From Chitinophaga sp. E66 (GTDB lineage: Bacteria > Bacteroidota > Bacteroidia > Chitinophagales > Chitinophagaceae): 64,000 nt of DNA. Every line of letters starts with the position of its first letter. The first letter of the stretch is position 1. Both the position numbers and the translations under genes were made by a program. The stretch spans positions 868,001 through 932,000 of the forward strand of contig CP079103.1 in NCBI GenBank assembly GCA_019285755.1. Reading direction: 5' to 3'. This document shows positions 49,754 through 63,839 of this stretch, piece by piece. The notes beneath the pieces are model-generated. The model saw only the letters and a program-made list of their open reading frames with translations, had not been told where the DNA came from and made no database searches.

Positions 49754-50605
49754 ATGCCTTCGAAAGTAAAGCTGGTGGCGGATAGCGGGTCCACCAAAAC
49801 GGAATGGTGCCTGACGGACGGCAAGCGGCAGCAAACCTGGTTCACGCAGGGCCTCAGCCCTTATTTTCTCACCAGCGTCCAGATAGAAGAAGCCATCCGG
49901 GCAGAACTGCTGCCGGAGATGGGAGATGTTTTGCCCGAAGAAGTGTACTTCTACGGTACCGGCTGCAAGGCGGAAAACAACGTGAAGCTGGTCCATAAAG
50001 CCCTCCATGCCGTATGGCCCCATGCGAAGGTAGCGGTAACGCACGACCTGTTGGGCGCCGCCCGCGCCCTTTGCGGCCATCAACCCGGTATCGTCTCCAT
50101 TCTGGGCACCGGCTCCAACTCCTGCTATTATAATGGTATGGATATCGAAAAGAACAACCCCGGCCTGGGGTTCATCCTGGCGACGAGGGTTCCGGGGCCT
50201 ACCTCGGCAAGAAAGTGCTCCAGTATTACCTGTACGATACGTTCGACGGCGACCTGAAGTACCGGTTCGACCAGAAGTTCGGCGTGGGGCGCGACGAGAT
50301 CCTCGATAACGTCTACCGCCAGCCCCTGCCCAACCGGTACCTCGCTTCATTTACCCCTTCCTGGGTGAGAACCGCGGTCATTTCATGATCGAAAACATCC
50401 TGGAAGACAGCCTCAACGAATTTTTTTCAATCACCTCTATAAATACCGCGAAAGCTGGACCGTGCCCCTGCACTTTACGGGCAGCGTGGCGTTCCACTTC
50501 CGCGACGTCCTCCAGGCACTCTGCGACCTGTACGAATTACAGCTGGGCAGGGTGTTGAAGAACCCGATGGATGGACTTGCATTGTATCACGAAGATCAAG
50601 ATTAA
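49754..50605 (+). CDS. BadF/BadG-family amino-sugar kinase, MurNAc/GlcNAc kinase-like (frameshifted)
   Basis: An ASKHA-fold ATP-dependent kinase of the BadF/N-acetylglucosamine kinase family, about 284 residues. The first phosphate loop is LVADSGSTKTEWCLTDG; then come VYFYGTGCKAENN, THDLLGAARALCG and IVSILGTGSNSCYYNG. After a shift near 50180, GFILGDEGSGAYLGKKVLQY appears. Other shifts lie near 50350 and 50427. The stop is 4 bp before murQ. That pairing suggests phosphorylation of MurNAc and/or GlcNAc during cell-wall recycling, as for MurK proteins in other bacteria. Specificity is inferred from context only. Confidence 0.85.
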
Positions 50606-50609
50606 CCTT

Positions 50610-51417
<808 letters not shown>

Positions 51418-51437
51418 AAAATACATAAATTGCCGGC

Positions 51438-52001
51438 ATGCATGAGATAGAACCCTTTTATAACTGGCGGCACCTGTATACGGCAGAGGAAGACGAGCAG
51501 TCGCCCTTTTACGGGCGTGAGTACAGCGAGTTCGAATTTACCAATACGGTCTATAATTATTATATACACCCGCAATGGGATGACTTCGGGGCGCCCAACC
51601 TCTACATGAAGATCCTGTTCGCCGACTACCAGTTCAACTACGCGATCATCGAACTGATCGGCGAGTGGAACGATGCGGTGGAGAACAACATCATGACCCT
51701 CAAACGTGATGTGATCGACGTGCTGACATCCCAGGGCATTAACAAGTTCATACTGATCGGGGAGAACGTCCTTAACTTCTATTCCTCCGACGACTGCTAC
51801 TACGAAGAGTGGTGGGAGGATATCCGGGACGAAGGCGGCTGGATCGTGCTGCTGAACCTGCCGCAACAGACGCGGGAGGAGTTCGAGAACGCCCGGCTGG
51901 ATCATTACGTCCATCTCCTGGACGAACCGAAGTGGCGAACCTTTCTGCCGCAACACTTGTTTAATCTCGTGGATAACTGGATGATGAGGCGTCTCGAATA
52001 A
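51438..52001 (+). CDS. Conserved hypothetical protein, acidic and aromatic-rich
   Basis: An intact 187-residue soluble protein starting MHEIEPFYNWRHLYTAEEDE. It is rich in Trp, Tyr and acidic residues (YSSDDCYYEEWWEDIRDEGG). FILIGENVLNFYSSDDC and the ending LFNLVDNWMMRRLE are distinctive. No signal peptide or membrane segment. It follows murQ by 20 bp and could be cotranscribed. I do not recognise a characterised family. Confidence 0.8.
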   Translation: MHEIEPFYNWRHLYTAEEDEQSPFYGREYSEFEFTNTVYNYYIHPQWDDFGAPNLYMKILFADYQFNYAIIELIGEWNDAVENNIMTLKRDVIDVLTSQGINKFILIGENVLNFYSSDDCYYEEWWEDIRDEGGWIVLLNLPQQTREEFENARLDHYVHLLDEPKWRTFLPQHLFNLVDNWMMRRLE

Positions 52002-52023
52002 GCTATTTTCGTGACATTTATCA

Positions 52024-52054
52024 TTTGGTTTTAATTTTTCATGTTATAAATTTG
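52024..52054 (+). promoter_or_regulatory. Promoter of sdhCAB
   Basis: TTTG (52024-52027), exactly 19 bases, TAAATTTG (52047-52054): a full match to the Bacteroidota vegetative promoter, about 50 bases before sdhC. Confidence 0.85.
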
Positions 52055-52105
52055 CCCGACATTTCACTTATTTATTCATACTAAAGGAAGCTTAGAACGT
52101 ATCTT

Positions 52106-52788
52106 ATGAAATGGTCGCAATTCTTTTCAACCACCATTGGTAAAAAACTGCTGGTAGGTGCCACCGGCTTTTTCCTGTGCACATTTTTGATCGTGCACCT
52201 GGCCGGCAACCTGTCGCTGATGAAAGACGATGGAGGTCAGGCCTTTAATTTGTATGCGGATTTCATGGGACACAATCCCTGATCCAGACGCTGGCCTGGG
52301 GGCTTAAAGTGGTGATCCTCATCCACGCCTTCCTCGCAATTCAACTCACTATTCGCAACCAGGCCGCCCGGCCGGTGAAGTACGCCGTGAAACCCGGCAA
52401 CAAAACCTCCTCCTGGTACAGCCGTCAGATGGCTATCATGGGTAGCATCCTCTTCATCTTCCTCGTTATCCACCTAGCTAACTTCTGGTGGGCGATGCAC
52501 TACGGAGACATTCCCTCCAGCACTTATGAAGGCAAAGAAGTAGGTGACCTTTACACGGTAGTTTGGACCGCATTCGAGAATGTAGGGCTCGTGGTGTTGT
52601 ACGTAGCGGGCATGATCGCCCTGTCGTTCCACCTGATCCACGGCTTCAAAAGCTCGATGCAGACGTTCGGCTTCAATCACCCCAAGTACAACGGGATGAT
52701 CAATTTCATCGGCCTCTGGCTCTTTGGAATCCTGATCCCCATCCTCTTTGCGGTGATCCCCGTGTACATTTACTTTAAACAAATCTGA
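52106..52788 (+). CDS. sdhC: Succinate dehydrogenase/fumarate reductase cytochrome b subunit (frameshifted)
   Basis: The di-heme membrane anchor (B-type) of respiratory complex II. It begins [20 protein letters not shown] and has five hydrophobic helices, including [34 protein letters not shown] and [20 protein letters not shown]. His residues in IVHLAGN, VILIHAF, IHLANFW and FHLIHGF are the likely heme ligands. One C is missing near 52280 (GHNP to LIQTLAWGL). Rebuilt length is about 228 residues. sdhA follows after 14 bp. Confidence 0.94.
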
Positions 52789-52802
52789 TAAAGCAAGGAT
52801 AT

Positions 52803-54768
52803 ATGTTGAACGCAAAAATTCCTGCTGGCCCTCTGGAGACCAAGTGGAGCAAATATAAAAGCACCGTGAAGCTGGTGAACCCGGCCAACAAACGGAAACT
52901 CGAGATCATCGTGGTAGGAACCGGTCTTGCCGGCGCCTCCGCCGCCGCATCCCTCGGCGAGCTCGGGTATAAAGTAAAAGTGTTCTGCTTCCAGGACAGC
53001 GCCCGCCGCGCGCACTCCATCGCCGCGCAAGGTGGCATCAACGCAGCCAAGAACTATCAAAACGACGGCGACTCCATCTTCCGTCTTTTCTACGATACCG
53101 TAAAGGCGGCGACTACCGTGCCCGTGAAGGCAACGTGTACCGCCTGGCTGAAGTAAGCGGCAATATTATCGACCAGTGCGTGGCACAAGGTGTTCCCTTC
53201 GCCCGCGAATATGGCGGCCTGCTCTCTAACCGCTCTTTCGGCGGTACCAGGTACAACGTACCTTCTACGCCGCCGGGCAGACCGGTCAGCAGCTGCTGCT
53301 CGGAGCCTACTCCGCCCTGGAGCGCCAGGTTGCCCTCGGTAACGTAAAGCAATACACCCGCCACGAAATGCTGGAAGTAGTGAAGATCGACGGTAAAGCC
53401 CGTGGTATCATCGCCCGCAACCTCGTTTCCGTAAGCTCGAGCGCCACTTCGGCCACGCCGTGCTGATCTGCTCCGGCGGCTATGGCAACGTGTTCTTTCT
53501 GAGCACCAACGCCATGGGCTCCAACGTTACAGCCGCATGGAAGGCCCACAAAGCCGGCGCCTTCTTCGGCAACCCCTGCTTCACGCAGATCCACCCGACC
53601 TGCATCCCCGTTTCCGGAGATCACCAGTCCAAACTTACCCTCATGTCCGAGTCGCTCCGTAACGACGGCCGCATCTGGGTACCCAAGAAACAAAACGACG
53701 AACGCAAAGCGACCGATATCCCCGAAGAAGAACGCGACTACTACGGAGCGCCGCTATCCCGCCTTCGGTAACCTCGTTCCCCGCGACGTGGCCTCCCGCG
53801 CCGCCAAGGAAAGATGCGATGCCGGTTATGGCGTAGGTACTTCCAAAATGGCCGTTTACCTCGACTATGCCGACGCGATCAAGCGCTATGGCAAGATCGA
53901 AGCCGGTAAACGCGGTGAGGACCATGCTTCCGAAGAAGATATCATCAAAATGGGTAAGGCAGTGGTAGCCGAGAAATACGGCAACCTGTTCGATATGTAC
54001 GCCAAGATCACCGGCGAAAACCCGTACGAAACCCCATGCGCATTTACCCCGCCGTGCACTACACGATGGGCGGCCTGTGGGTAGACTACGACCTGATGAC
54101 CACCGTTCCTGGCCTGTACGCCCTCGGCGAAGCCAACTTCTCCGACCACGGCGCTAACCGCCTCGGCCTCCGCCCTCATGCAGGGCCTGGCAGACGGTTA
54201 CTTCGTCATCCCCTACACCCTCGGTAACTACCTCGCAGACGATATCCATACCAAAGCCATCCCCACCGACCACGCCGCATTCGTAGAAGCGGAGAACAAG
54301 GTGAAGGAAACGCTGAACAAACTCATGAACATTAAGGGTAAACACTCCGTGGACCACTTCCACAAAGCCCTTGGTAAAATCATGTGGGACAAATGCGGTA
54401 TGGCCCGTAACGCTAAAGGACTGGAAGAAGCGATCAAAGAAATCCAGGCGCTCCGTGAAGAGTTCTGGAAAGATGTTCGCATCCCCGGAGAACAGAACGA
54501 ACTGAACCCCGAACTGGAGAAAGCAGGCCGCGTGGCAGACTTCCTCGAACTCGGCGAGCTCATGTGCCGCGATGCCCTCCAGCGCAACGAATCTTGTGGC
54601 GGTCACTTCCGGGAAGAGTACCAGGATGCAGAAGGCGAAGCCAAACGCGACGACGAAAACTTCGCATTCGTAGCCGCCTGGGAATACAAAGGCCCCAGCA
54701 ACTTCGAACTGCACAAGGAAAAACTGCAATTCGAGATCGTTCATCCGACCCAGCGTAGCTATAAATAA
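52803..54768 (+). CDS. sdhA: Succinate dehydrogenase flavoprotein subunit (frameshifted)
   Basis: The FAD subunit of complex II, about 655 residues. The dinucleotide fold is [20 protein letters not shown], followed by the covalent-FAD region [20 protein letters not shown]. Substrate-site segments are [38 protein letters not shown] and [20 protein letters not shown]. The C-terminal region is [20 protein letters not shown]. Six frame changes occur, near 53105, 53265, 53440, 53755, 54035 and 54165. sdhB follows after 29 bp. Confidence 0.95.
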
Positions 54769-54797
54769 GTTTGATAAGGGATATAAAACAGCAAATT

Positions 54798-55540
54798 ATG
54801 AAGCTCACATTAAAAGTTTGGCGTCAAAAAACGCACAGGACAAAGGCCGCTTCGAATCTTACGATGTGGCGGACGTTTCGAAAGACATGTCGTTCCTGGA
54901 ATTGTTCGACGTCCTGAATGAGCGTTTGATAAACGAAGGCAAAGAACCGATCGCATTCGACCACGACTGCCGCGAAGGCATCTGTGGCGCCTGCTCCATG
55001 TATATCAACGGCCGCGCACATGGCCCGTGGGAACAAACCACGACCTGCCAGCTGCACATGCGGGCCTACAACGATGGCGATACCATCGTGGTAGAACCGT
55101 GGCGCGCCGCGGCTTTCCCGGTAATCAAAGACCTGACCGTTGACCGCACCGCGTTCGACCGTATCATCCAGGCCGGCGGTTACATCTCCGTGAACACCGG
55201 TAATGCCGTAGACGCCAACGCTATTCCCATCGAAAAGCATGACGCAGATCTTTCCTTTGCTGCTGCGGCTTGTATCGGTTGCGGCGCATGCGTGGCTGCC
55301 TGCAAAAACTCCTCCGCGATGCTGTTTACCTCCGCGAAGGTGTCTCAGCTGGCACTGCTGCCCCAGGGCGATCCCGAGCGCGCTACCCGTGCCGAGAACA
55401 TGGTAATGCAGATGGACAAAGAAGGATTCGGTTCCTGCACCAACACCGGCGCCTGCGAAGCGGAATGCCCCAAAGGCATTTCGATCAGCAATATCGCCCG
55501 CCTGAACCGCGAGTTCTTCTCCGCAGGGTTCACTAAGTAA
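54798..55540 (+). CDS. sdhB: Succinate dehydrogenase iron-sulfur subunit (frameshifted start)
   Basis: The electron-transfer subunit of complex II, about 248 residues. The true start is [11 protein letters not shown] at 54798; one A missing from a run near 54832 hides it. Cys ligands for the [2Fe-2S] centre lie in [17 protein letters not shown] and TTCQLH. The others are in [16 protein letters not shown] and [18 protein letters not shown]. It ends [11 protein letters not shown]. Gene order sdhC-sdhA-sdhB is the usual B-type arrangement with no sdhD. Confidence 0.96.
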
Positions 55541-55573
55541 TCATAAGTATCATTTGACTATAAGGCAATAGAA

Positions 55574-55602
55574 AGGCCGGCAGCGAATCGCTGCCGGCTT
55601 TT
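55574..55602 (+). terminator. Terminator of sdhCAB
   Basis: GCCGGCAGCGA / TCGCTGCCGGC with a T-run, about 35 bases past the sdhB stop. Confidence 0.8.
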
Positions 55603-55711
55603 CACATTTTCGGGTACCGGGCGCCGCTACGCAGCTACAAACCGACATTCCGGCAGGTAGTCATTGCGCGGCAGCTCGCCGGGGCTACTTTATCGTCAAA
55701 TTACACCAGAG

Positions 55712-56975
55712 ATGCATCCATTATGCTTATATGCGCCCTTCGCCGTATTACTGTTTTTCTATAAAAGGAATGATAAAGAAGAAGAGCCCCAACCGGTAGC
55801 GCCGTTGAGCATCAAATCCTTCTCTCCGGTAACAGGGCTCCCTGGCGATGAGGTTATTATTACCGGAAGCGGATTCGCCAGAGAGGCAGCGGCAAACACC
55901 GTGGCTTTCGGTGAAATAACCGGCCTGGTAACATGCCTCCCCACAGCCCTGAAGGTAGTCGTACCCCGGAACGCCCAAACGGATAAACTGAAAGTGACTG
56001 TCGGGCAACAAAATGTCATCACGCCTGATTCCTTCATCCTGGCTTATCCGAGAGCGGAGTTTATCTTGCGCGGAAGAGATCCGGATACCTTTACCCCGGA
56101 CTATCAGAGAGCACCGGTCGACTTAAACGGAAGCGAGAAATCGCCTATGCAGTATATTGTCGAAGGCACGTCTGAATACGCTGAAGAATGGGAATGGGCG
56201 ATTGATGGAAAGATCATTTCCACCGAAAAGAAGGCAACGTTTTGGATATTCAATAATGAGTTATTCGAGTGCCGGCTGGTGGTGAAAAGAACGCATCGCG
56301 AAATCGTATATAGGGACACGGCCATCTATCACCAGATGCCGGAAGAAGGCACTGAACTGATGGCCTTTCCCTTTAGGCAGATCGCTGGAGGATATTGTGT
56401 CTCAACGCACCGCAAGCTCGCACGGATATGGACTTTGCCCTGACCGAAAAGGACGTGCGGATTGTGCGGTTTACCTGGATGGAAGCCAGTTCATCTCATT
56501 GCCCCGGGAGGTGTTCCCTGTCCGGACCCTGGGCATCTCCATTTCATTATGGATAAAGCTGGACGAGCCCGGCAATACCAACGGTATCTTCGGTATTCAA
56601 TGGGGTGCGGTCGGCGACAGTATACTGGAGCAAATGAATTTTCCTGCTTTGTATAGTGCCAACGGCCTGCTGGCCGGCCGCCTCAATCAGCAATTGGAAA
56701 TCTACTCCAGCCCGCATTTTACTAACGGCTGGCATCACCTGGTGGTGACTGTCGATCATATTTCCCAGAAGTTATATATCGATGGCGAAGAAAAGGCGCT
56801 AGTTGGGATACCAATGGGCGAAATGCCTGCAGGGCTGCCCGAAATACAATTGGGCGCCGTTTGCGGCATCATCGCGCCCGACGTATGGTCATTTATGAAA
56901 GGCGCGGTAGACGATGTCAGGATTTACGGGAAGCCGCTTTTCCCGCACCAGATCAAGGCTCTTTCTGAAGAATAG
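55712..56975 (+). CDS. Surface protein with IPT/TIG and LamG-like domains (frameshifted)
   Basis: About 421 residues. The likely start MHPLCLYAPFAVLLFFYKRN gives an export segment but no clear lipobox Cys. An IPT/TIG Ig-like domain follows (IKSFSPVTGLPGDEVIITGS, GFAREAAANTVAFGE). After an uncharacterised middle part, a shift near 56365 leads to a concanavalin-like LamG domain: ADCAVYLDGSQFISLPREVF, ISISLWIKLDEPGN, NGWHHLVVTVDHISQKLYID and GAVDDVRIYGKPLFPHQI. Probably binds polysaccharide at the cell surface; no enzyme domain is present. Confidence 0.78.
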
Positions 56976-57091
56976 GCCCCGCCCGCCCCAACGTTTAACC
57001 ATTGATCCTTTTATACGGCCGGATGCAGTGCAGGGACGCCTCTTACTGTATCCGGTTTGTATTTTCACGGCCGCTGGATTATCTTGCCTTT

Positions 57092-58476
57092 ATGGCAAAT
57101 AATTCCCGTCGCAAATTTCTCCGCGACCTCGGCAGCACCGCCGCCATGATTGGCGCGGCTCCCCTCGCCGGACTGGCAGCAGACACCGGCCGCAGGGTCC
57201 TACTTCATCCTGAAAAGCGCGTGAGCGCCAACGATAAAATCCGCATCGCCGGCATCGGCATGGGCATCATGGGCTTCGGAGACGTATCCTGCGCACTCAA
57301 AGTTCCCGGCGTAGAGCTCGTAGCAGTAGCTGACCTGTACGACGGCCACCTCGAAAAAGCGAAATCCGTCTATGGCAAAGACATCTACACCACCCGCGAC
57401 TACCGCGAGATACTCGAAAGAAAAGACGTGGACGCCGTGATCATCGCCACGCCCGACCACTGGCACGATACCCAGAGCATCGCCGCTTTGGAGAAAGGCA
57501 AAGCCGTGTATTGCGAAAAGCCCATGACCCAGCAGATCGAAGAAGGGCATAAAGTGATCGCCACGCAACAACGCACCAAAGGCATCCTCCAGGTAGGCAG
57601 CCAGCGCGTCAGCAGCGTAGCCCTCGCCGAAGCGAAACGCCGCTACCAGGCGGGAGACATCGGCCGCCTCAATCTCGTGGAAGCCAAGATAGACCGCCAC
57701 TCCGCCCTCGGCGCCTGGCAGTATTCCATCCCCACGGACGCATCCCCGGCAACCATCGACTGGGACACCTTCCTGAAAGATACCACCAAAATGCCCTTCG
57801 ACCCCGTACGCTTCTTCCGCTGGAGGAACTACCAGGCATATGGCACCGGCGTGCCCGGCGATCTGTTCGTACACCTCATCACCGGCCTGCACTTCATCAC
57901 CGGATCCAAAGGCCCCAACCGCATCTTTGCCAGCGGAAACCTCGTGCAGTGGCAGGATGGCCGCGATGTGCCCGATCTGATGGTCGCTATTTTCGAGTAC
58001 CCCGAAACTCCCGAGCATCCGTCCTTCCAGATGCAGCTGCGCGTAAACTTCGCAGACGGCGGCGGGGGGGGAATACACCCGCCTCATCGGCTCCGAAGGC
58101 GTGATGGAACTGGGCTGGAACGATTTTACCATCAAACAGCACAAACTCCCAAAGCCCCGGGATACGGTGGATGGGATACCTATAACACTTTCACCAAAGA
58201 CCAGCAGGAAGCCTTCGTGAAAGACTATATGTCCAAATACAGCGAAGCCGACCGCCGGCAGGAACGTATTGAAGACATCAAGTATTCCGCCCCAAAGGGT
58301 ACGACGACCGCCTCGACCACTTCACCAACTTCTTCGAATCCATGCGCAACGGCAAACCTGTAGTGGAAGACGCCACTTTCGGCCTCCGTGCCGCCGGGCC
58401 TGCCCTCGCCGTTAACGAGAGCTATTTCAAGAAGAAGCTGATCACGTGGGATCCTGACAAAATGAAAATCAAGTAA
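57092..58476 (+). CDS. Tat-exported Gfo/Idh/MocA family oxidoreductase (frameshifted)
   Basis: An NAD(P)-dependent sugar oxidoreductase-type protein exported by Tat (MANNSRRKFLRDLGSTAAMI). The Rossmann motif is IRIAGIGMGIMGFGDVSCAL, with VIIATPDHWHDTQSIAALEK and the conserved catalytic Lys in VYCEKPMTQQIEEGHKV. The stretch 58068-58150 is out of frame at its start (extra G in a G-run) and back in frame at its end. The right frame gives GEYTRLIGSEGVMELGWNDF. A third shift near 58300 leads to the C-terminus KKKLITWDPDKMKIK. Start chosen at the Tat signal; substrate unknown. Confidence 0.88.
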
Positions 58477-58485
58477 TTACCATAC

Positions 58486-58508
58486 CGGGGCCGCAAGGCC
58501 CCGCTTTT
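58486..58508 (+). terminator. Terminator of the oxidoreductase gene
   Basis: CGGGGCC-GCAA-GGCCCCG followed by a T-run. Confidence 0.8.
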
Positions 58509-58551
58509 ATTTCGCGGTTTTCCTTACATTCAATGATCCTAAATCGCTCAT

Positions 58552-60671
58552 ATGCGCCTCCCAACCCTTACCGTATGCGCCGCCGCACTATTGTCGGCCT
58601 GCGCCCAAACAGATAAAAAGATGGAAAAAGTGAACGTGCCGCCTCCCATAGCGGAAAAGATCAAACATGAAATGACGATTCACGGGGACACCCGGAACGA
58701 CGAGTATTACTGGCTCAACGAACGCGAAAACCCTAAGGTCATCGCTTACCTCGAAGCCGAAAACAAATACACCGATACTATGCTCTCGCCCGTCCGCGGC
58801 CTGCGCGACAAGCTGTTCGACGAAATGAAGGGCCGCATCAAGGAGAAGGACGAATCTGCCCCCATCTTCGAGAATGGCTACGTATACTATACCCGATACG
58901 AAGAAGGGAAGGAATACCCGGTTTATTGCCGCAAGAAAGGCGCAGATACCGCGCCAGAAGAGATCTACCTGGATGTGAACGACCTGGCGAAAGGGCACGC
59001 TTATTTCCAGCTGGGCAGCGCTGATATCAGCCCGGATAATAAACTGCTCGTATTTGCCCAGGATACCGTGAGCCGCCGGCTCTACAACCTCCGCATCCGC
59101 AACCTGGAAACCGGAGAAGTGTACCCGGAAACCATCCTAACGCAGACCCCGGCATCGCCTGGGCCAAGGATAACAAGACGTTTTTCTATGGAACGAAGAA
59201 CCCGACTACCCTTCGCGTAGAGAAGATCTACCGGCACGTGCTCGGCACCGATCCCGCCAAAGACGTGGAGATATTCCATGAAGCCGACGAGACCTTCAAC
59301 ACCTGGGTCGGCCGGACGCGCTCGCGCGACTACATCACCATCAGCAGCGAAAGCACCCTGTCGTCCGAGACCCGCGTGCTGGACGCCTCCAAACCCGATG
59401 GCGCCTTTCATGTTATCCAGCCCCGGCAGAAAGATATGCTTTATAGCATCGATCACCGCGGCGATAAGTTCTACGTTCAGACCAACCTCAACGCAAAGAA
59501 CTTCCGGCTGATGGAAACGCCCGTCAACAAAACGACGATGGACAACTGGAGAAGTGATCCCGCATCGCCCGGATGTGCTGCTGCAGGGCTTTACGTTGTT
59601 TAAAAACTTTATGGCGCTCAGTGAACGGAAGAACGGGTTATCGCAGGTTCGCATCATCCCGGAAAACGGGCAGGAGCATTACCTGGACTTTGGCGAGCCC
59701 GCGTATGTAGCCTACGTGATCTCCAACCCGGAGCTGGATACCAAAGTGCTGCGCTTCAGCTATACTTCGCTCACCACGCCGAACTCCGTCTACGAGTATA
59801 ACATGGAAACGAAGGGAGAAGACGCTGCGCAAGCAACAGGAAGTTATCGGCGGTTACGATCCCAAAACTACGAGACCGAACGCCTGTTCGCCACCGCTAC
59901 AGACGGAACCAAAGTGCCCATCTCGCTTGTGTATAAGAAAGGCTTCGAGAAGAATGGCCAGCGGCCGCTATTGCTGTATGGTTACGGCTCTTACGGCGCA
60001 ACCATGGAGCCGAACTTCAACTCTAACCGCATCAGCCTGCTGGACCGCGGATTCTGCTACGCCATCGCGCATATCCGCGGAGGGCAGGAGCTGGGCAGGC
60101 ATTGGTATGAAGACGGGAAGATGTTCAAAAAGAAAAACACTTTCACAGATTTCATCGACTGCGCCGATTTCCTCATCGAAAATAAGTTCACCGATTCGGC
60201 GCACCTCTTCGCCATGGGCGGCTCCGCAGGAGGGTTGCTGATGGGCGCCGTCGTGAACATGCGCCCCGAGCTTTGGAAGGGCGTCATTGCCGCCGTGCCT
60301 TTCGTGGATGTGGTAACGACCATGTTGGATGAAACCATTCCTTTGACGACAGGGGAGTTCGATGAATGGGGAATCCCAAGAACAAAGACTCCTATGAGTA
60401 CATGAAGTCCTACTCACCGTACGACAACGTGGAAGCGAAAGCCTACCCGAACATGCTGGTGACCACCGGCCTGCACGATTCCCAGGTGCAGTATTTCGAG
60501 CCGGCCAAGTGGGTGGCTAAGCTGAGGGCGATGAAGAAAGGAGATAACCTCCTGCTCATGGAAACCAACATGGAAGCAGGCCATGGCGGCGCCAGCGGAA
60601 GATTCAAGGCGCTGAAGGATGTGGCGCTCCAATATGCTTTCATATTTTACCTGTTGGGCATCGATAAGTAA
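58552..60671 (+). CDS. S9A oligopeptidase B / protease II-like lipoprotein (frameshifted)
   Basis: A prolyl-oligopeptidase-family serine peptidase of about 705 residues. A lipoprotein signal ([20 protein letters not shown]) places it at the cell envelope, unlike cytoplasmic E. coli PtrB. Typical parts are [20 protein letters not shown] and [17 protein letters not shown], and the catalytic domain [18 protein letters not shown]. The catalytic Ser lies in [20 protein letters not shown], Asp in [15 protein letters not shown] and His in [16 protein letters not shown]. Frames change near 59145, 59550 and 60370. A hidden out-of-frame stretch at about 59818-59865 should read [20 protein letters not shown]. 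Confidence 0.92.
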
Positions 60672-60691
60672 TATGGATATGACCGGATACG

Positions 60692-60720
60692 AAAAGGCCG
60701 CACGGACAGTGCGGCCTTTT
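60692..60720. terminator. Bidirectional terminator
   Basis: A 12-bp perfect stem, AAAAGGCCGCAC / GTGCGGCCTTTT, lies between the convergent oligopeptidase and HdeD-like genes. Confidence 0.88.
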
Positions 60721-60745
60721 CATTTGTTATGGCTCCGGGCCTTGA

Positions 60746-61310
60746 TCAGGCATGTTTTCCGTGATGACCTTCAAAGTTCTTATGCACTTTCCGGAGGCGG
60801 AAGCCCACGGATAGGAGGAATATTCCGAGAAAGAGGGCGTAAAAGCCTATATACCACGCCAATACCACTACGCCAACGACGGGTTGCATAAACAGCAGTA
60901 CCCCAAACACGACTGACAGGATTCCCGCCAGGATGAGCATCCATTCATTGGTCAGCTCCTTCCGCAGCCGGATGGCGACGATGATCTCCAATATCCCCGT
61001 AATGATCGCCCAGATCGCCACCAGGGTCACCAGGAACACCGCCGTGATACCGGGCATGAACAGCATGATCCCCGGCAATGAGACCCATAAGGCCGATCAG
61101 CAGGAAGGTCCACCAGCTTTCATCCTTTTTCATGATCTGGAAGCCGTGGATGATGGAAAAGATGCCGTCTACGAAGAAATAGGCGCCCAGGAAAATCACA
61201 AGGACCGAAAGGGTCAGCGCGGGCCAGATGAACGCGAAAATGGCAAAAATGATGGCAATAACGCCCCGAAAGACGATATAACCCCAGTATCTGGACAGTT
61301 CATGGATCAT
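60746..61310 (-). CDS. HdeD-like (DUF308) membrane protein (frameshifted)
   Basis: About 188 residues with six hydrophobic helices, in the repeated layout of HdeD/DUF308 proteins: IVFRGVIAIIFAIFAFIWP, LSVLVIFLGAYFFVDGIFSI, AVFLVTLVAIWAIITGILEI, EWMLILAGILSVVFGVLLFM and VVVLAWYIGFYALFLGIFL. The linker EIIVAIRLRKELTNEW before the fifth helix is typical. One shift lies near 61085. In enterobacteria HdeD is linked to acid resistance; the role here is unknown. Confidence 0.88.
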
Positions 61311-61338
61311 GGTAATATGATTTGATTGTCATTGATAA

Positions 61339-63088
<1,750 letters not shown>

Positions 63089-63115
63089 TCCAATAACATA
63101 TCGACTGAAAATAGA

Positions 63116-63143
63116 AAAGAGCGGAGGTGATCCGCTCTTTTTT
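63116..63143. terminator. Terminator of the ABC-F gene
   Basis: AAAGAGCGGA / TCCGCTCTTT with seven following Ts. Confidence 0.85.
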
Positions 63144-63179
63144 TATGGGTTACTTTTTTGGGTATTAGCTCTCTGTTTC

Positions 63180-63572
63180 TCAGAGATATTCTTCTATCAC
63201 TTTCATTTTTTGTTTGTCGAGCGGCTTGGTGATATACGCCATCAGCTCGGGCGTGCGTTCTACTTTTTCCATGTCCTGGATGTTCATGGACGAAGAGCAC
63301 ATGATAATGGGCACGTCTTTGCTTAGCTTGGACTTCAGCTTCTTGAAAGCCTCGATGAAATCCCATCCGTTCATCCGTTGCATATTCATGTCCAGGATGA
63401 TGAGGCTGGGAAGGCGCCGTGCCGCAAAGTCATTCAGGTCTTCGATGGCGTCTTCTGCAGACAGGAATGAATTGACCCTGACGTCCCACCCTTGAAAACC
63501 GAACATTTTCTTCACGATAAAGTGGAAAATCTCGTCGTCGTCGATTACATAAACTACTTTATGCTGTGCCAT
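63180..63572 (-). CDS. Stand-alone response regulator receiver protein
   Basis: A single CheY-like receiver domain of about 130 residues without an output domain. The acidic pocket is VVYVIDDDEIFHFIVKKM, the phospho-acceptor Asp lies in LIILDMNMQRMNGWDFIE, followed by IIMCSSSMN and the conserved Lys in AYITKPLDKQKM. I chose the Met at 63572 (MAQHKVVYVID); a Met nine codons upstream at 63599 is also possible, and the longer frame to 63704 looks non-coding. The partner kinase is not in the window. Confidence 0.9.
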   Translation of the reverse strand: MAQHKVVYVIDDDEIFHFIVKKMFGFQGWDVRVNSFLSAEDAIEDLNDFAARRLPSLIILDMNMQRMNGWDFIEAFKKLKSKLSKDVPIIMCSSSMNIQDMEKVERTPELMAYITKPLDKQKMKVIEEYL

Positions 63573-63782
63573 GTCAATAATATTGTCCAATTGCATCATA
63601 ATATTTCGCTTACTGTCCGCAATTCCATTTCCGTTAGCATAGGTACTTACCGAATAGGGCCCCACAAACCGTTCCTTCAAAGCCGCTTCTTGATTTCTCC
63701 GCAAAGAAAGTTAATTTTATTTTAATATTAATATTTTTAACCTTCAATAACCAAACTTTAACAACCACCTGTAAAAAAGAAA

Positions 63783-63804
63783 GGGTATGGCCGGAGCCAT
63801 ACCC
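63783..63804 (-). terminator. Terminator of the gene at the window end
   Basis: GGGTATGGC / GCCATACCC, followed on the minus strand by a T-rich run, 36 bases past the stop at 63840. Confidence 0.8.
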
Positions 63805-63839
63805 TGTTTCTATGAATGTTGGATTGTCTATCTGATATT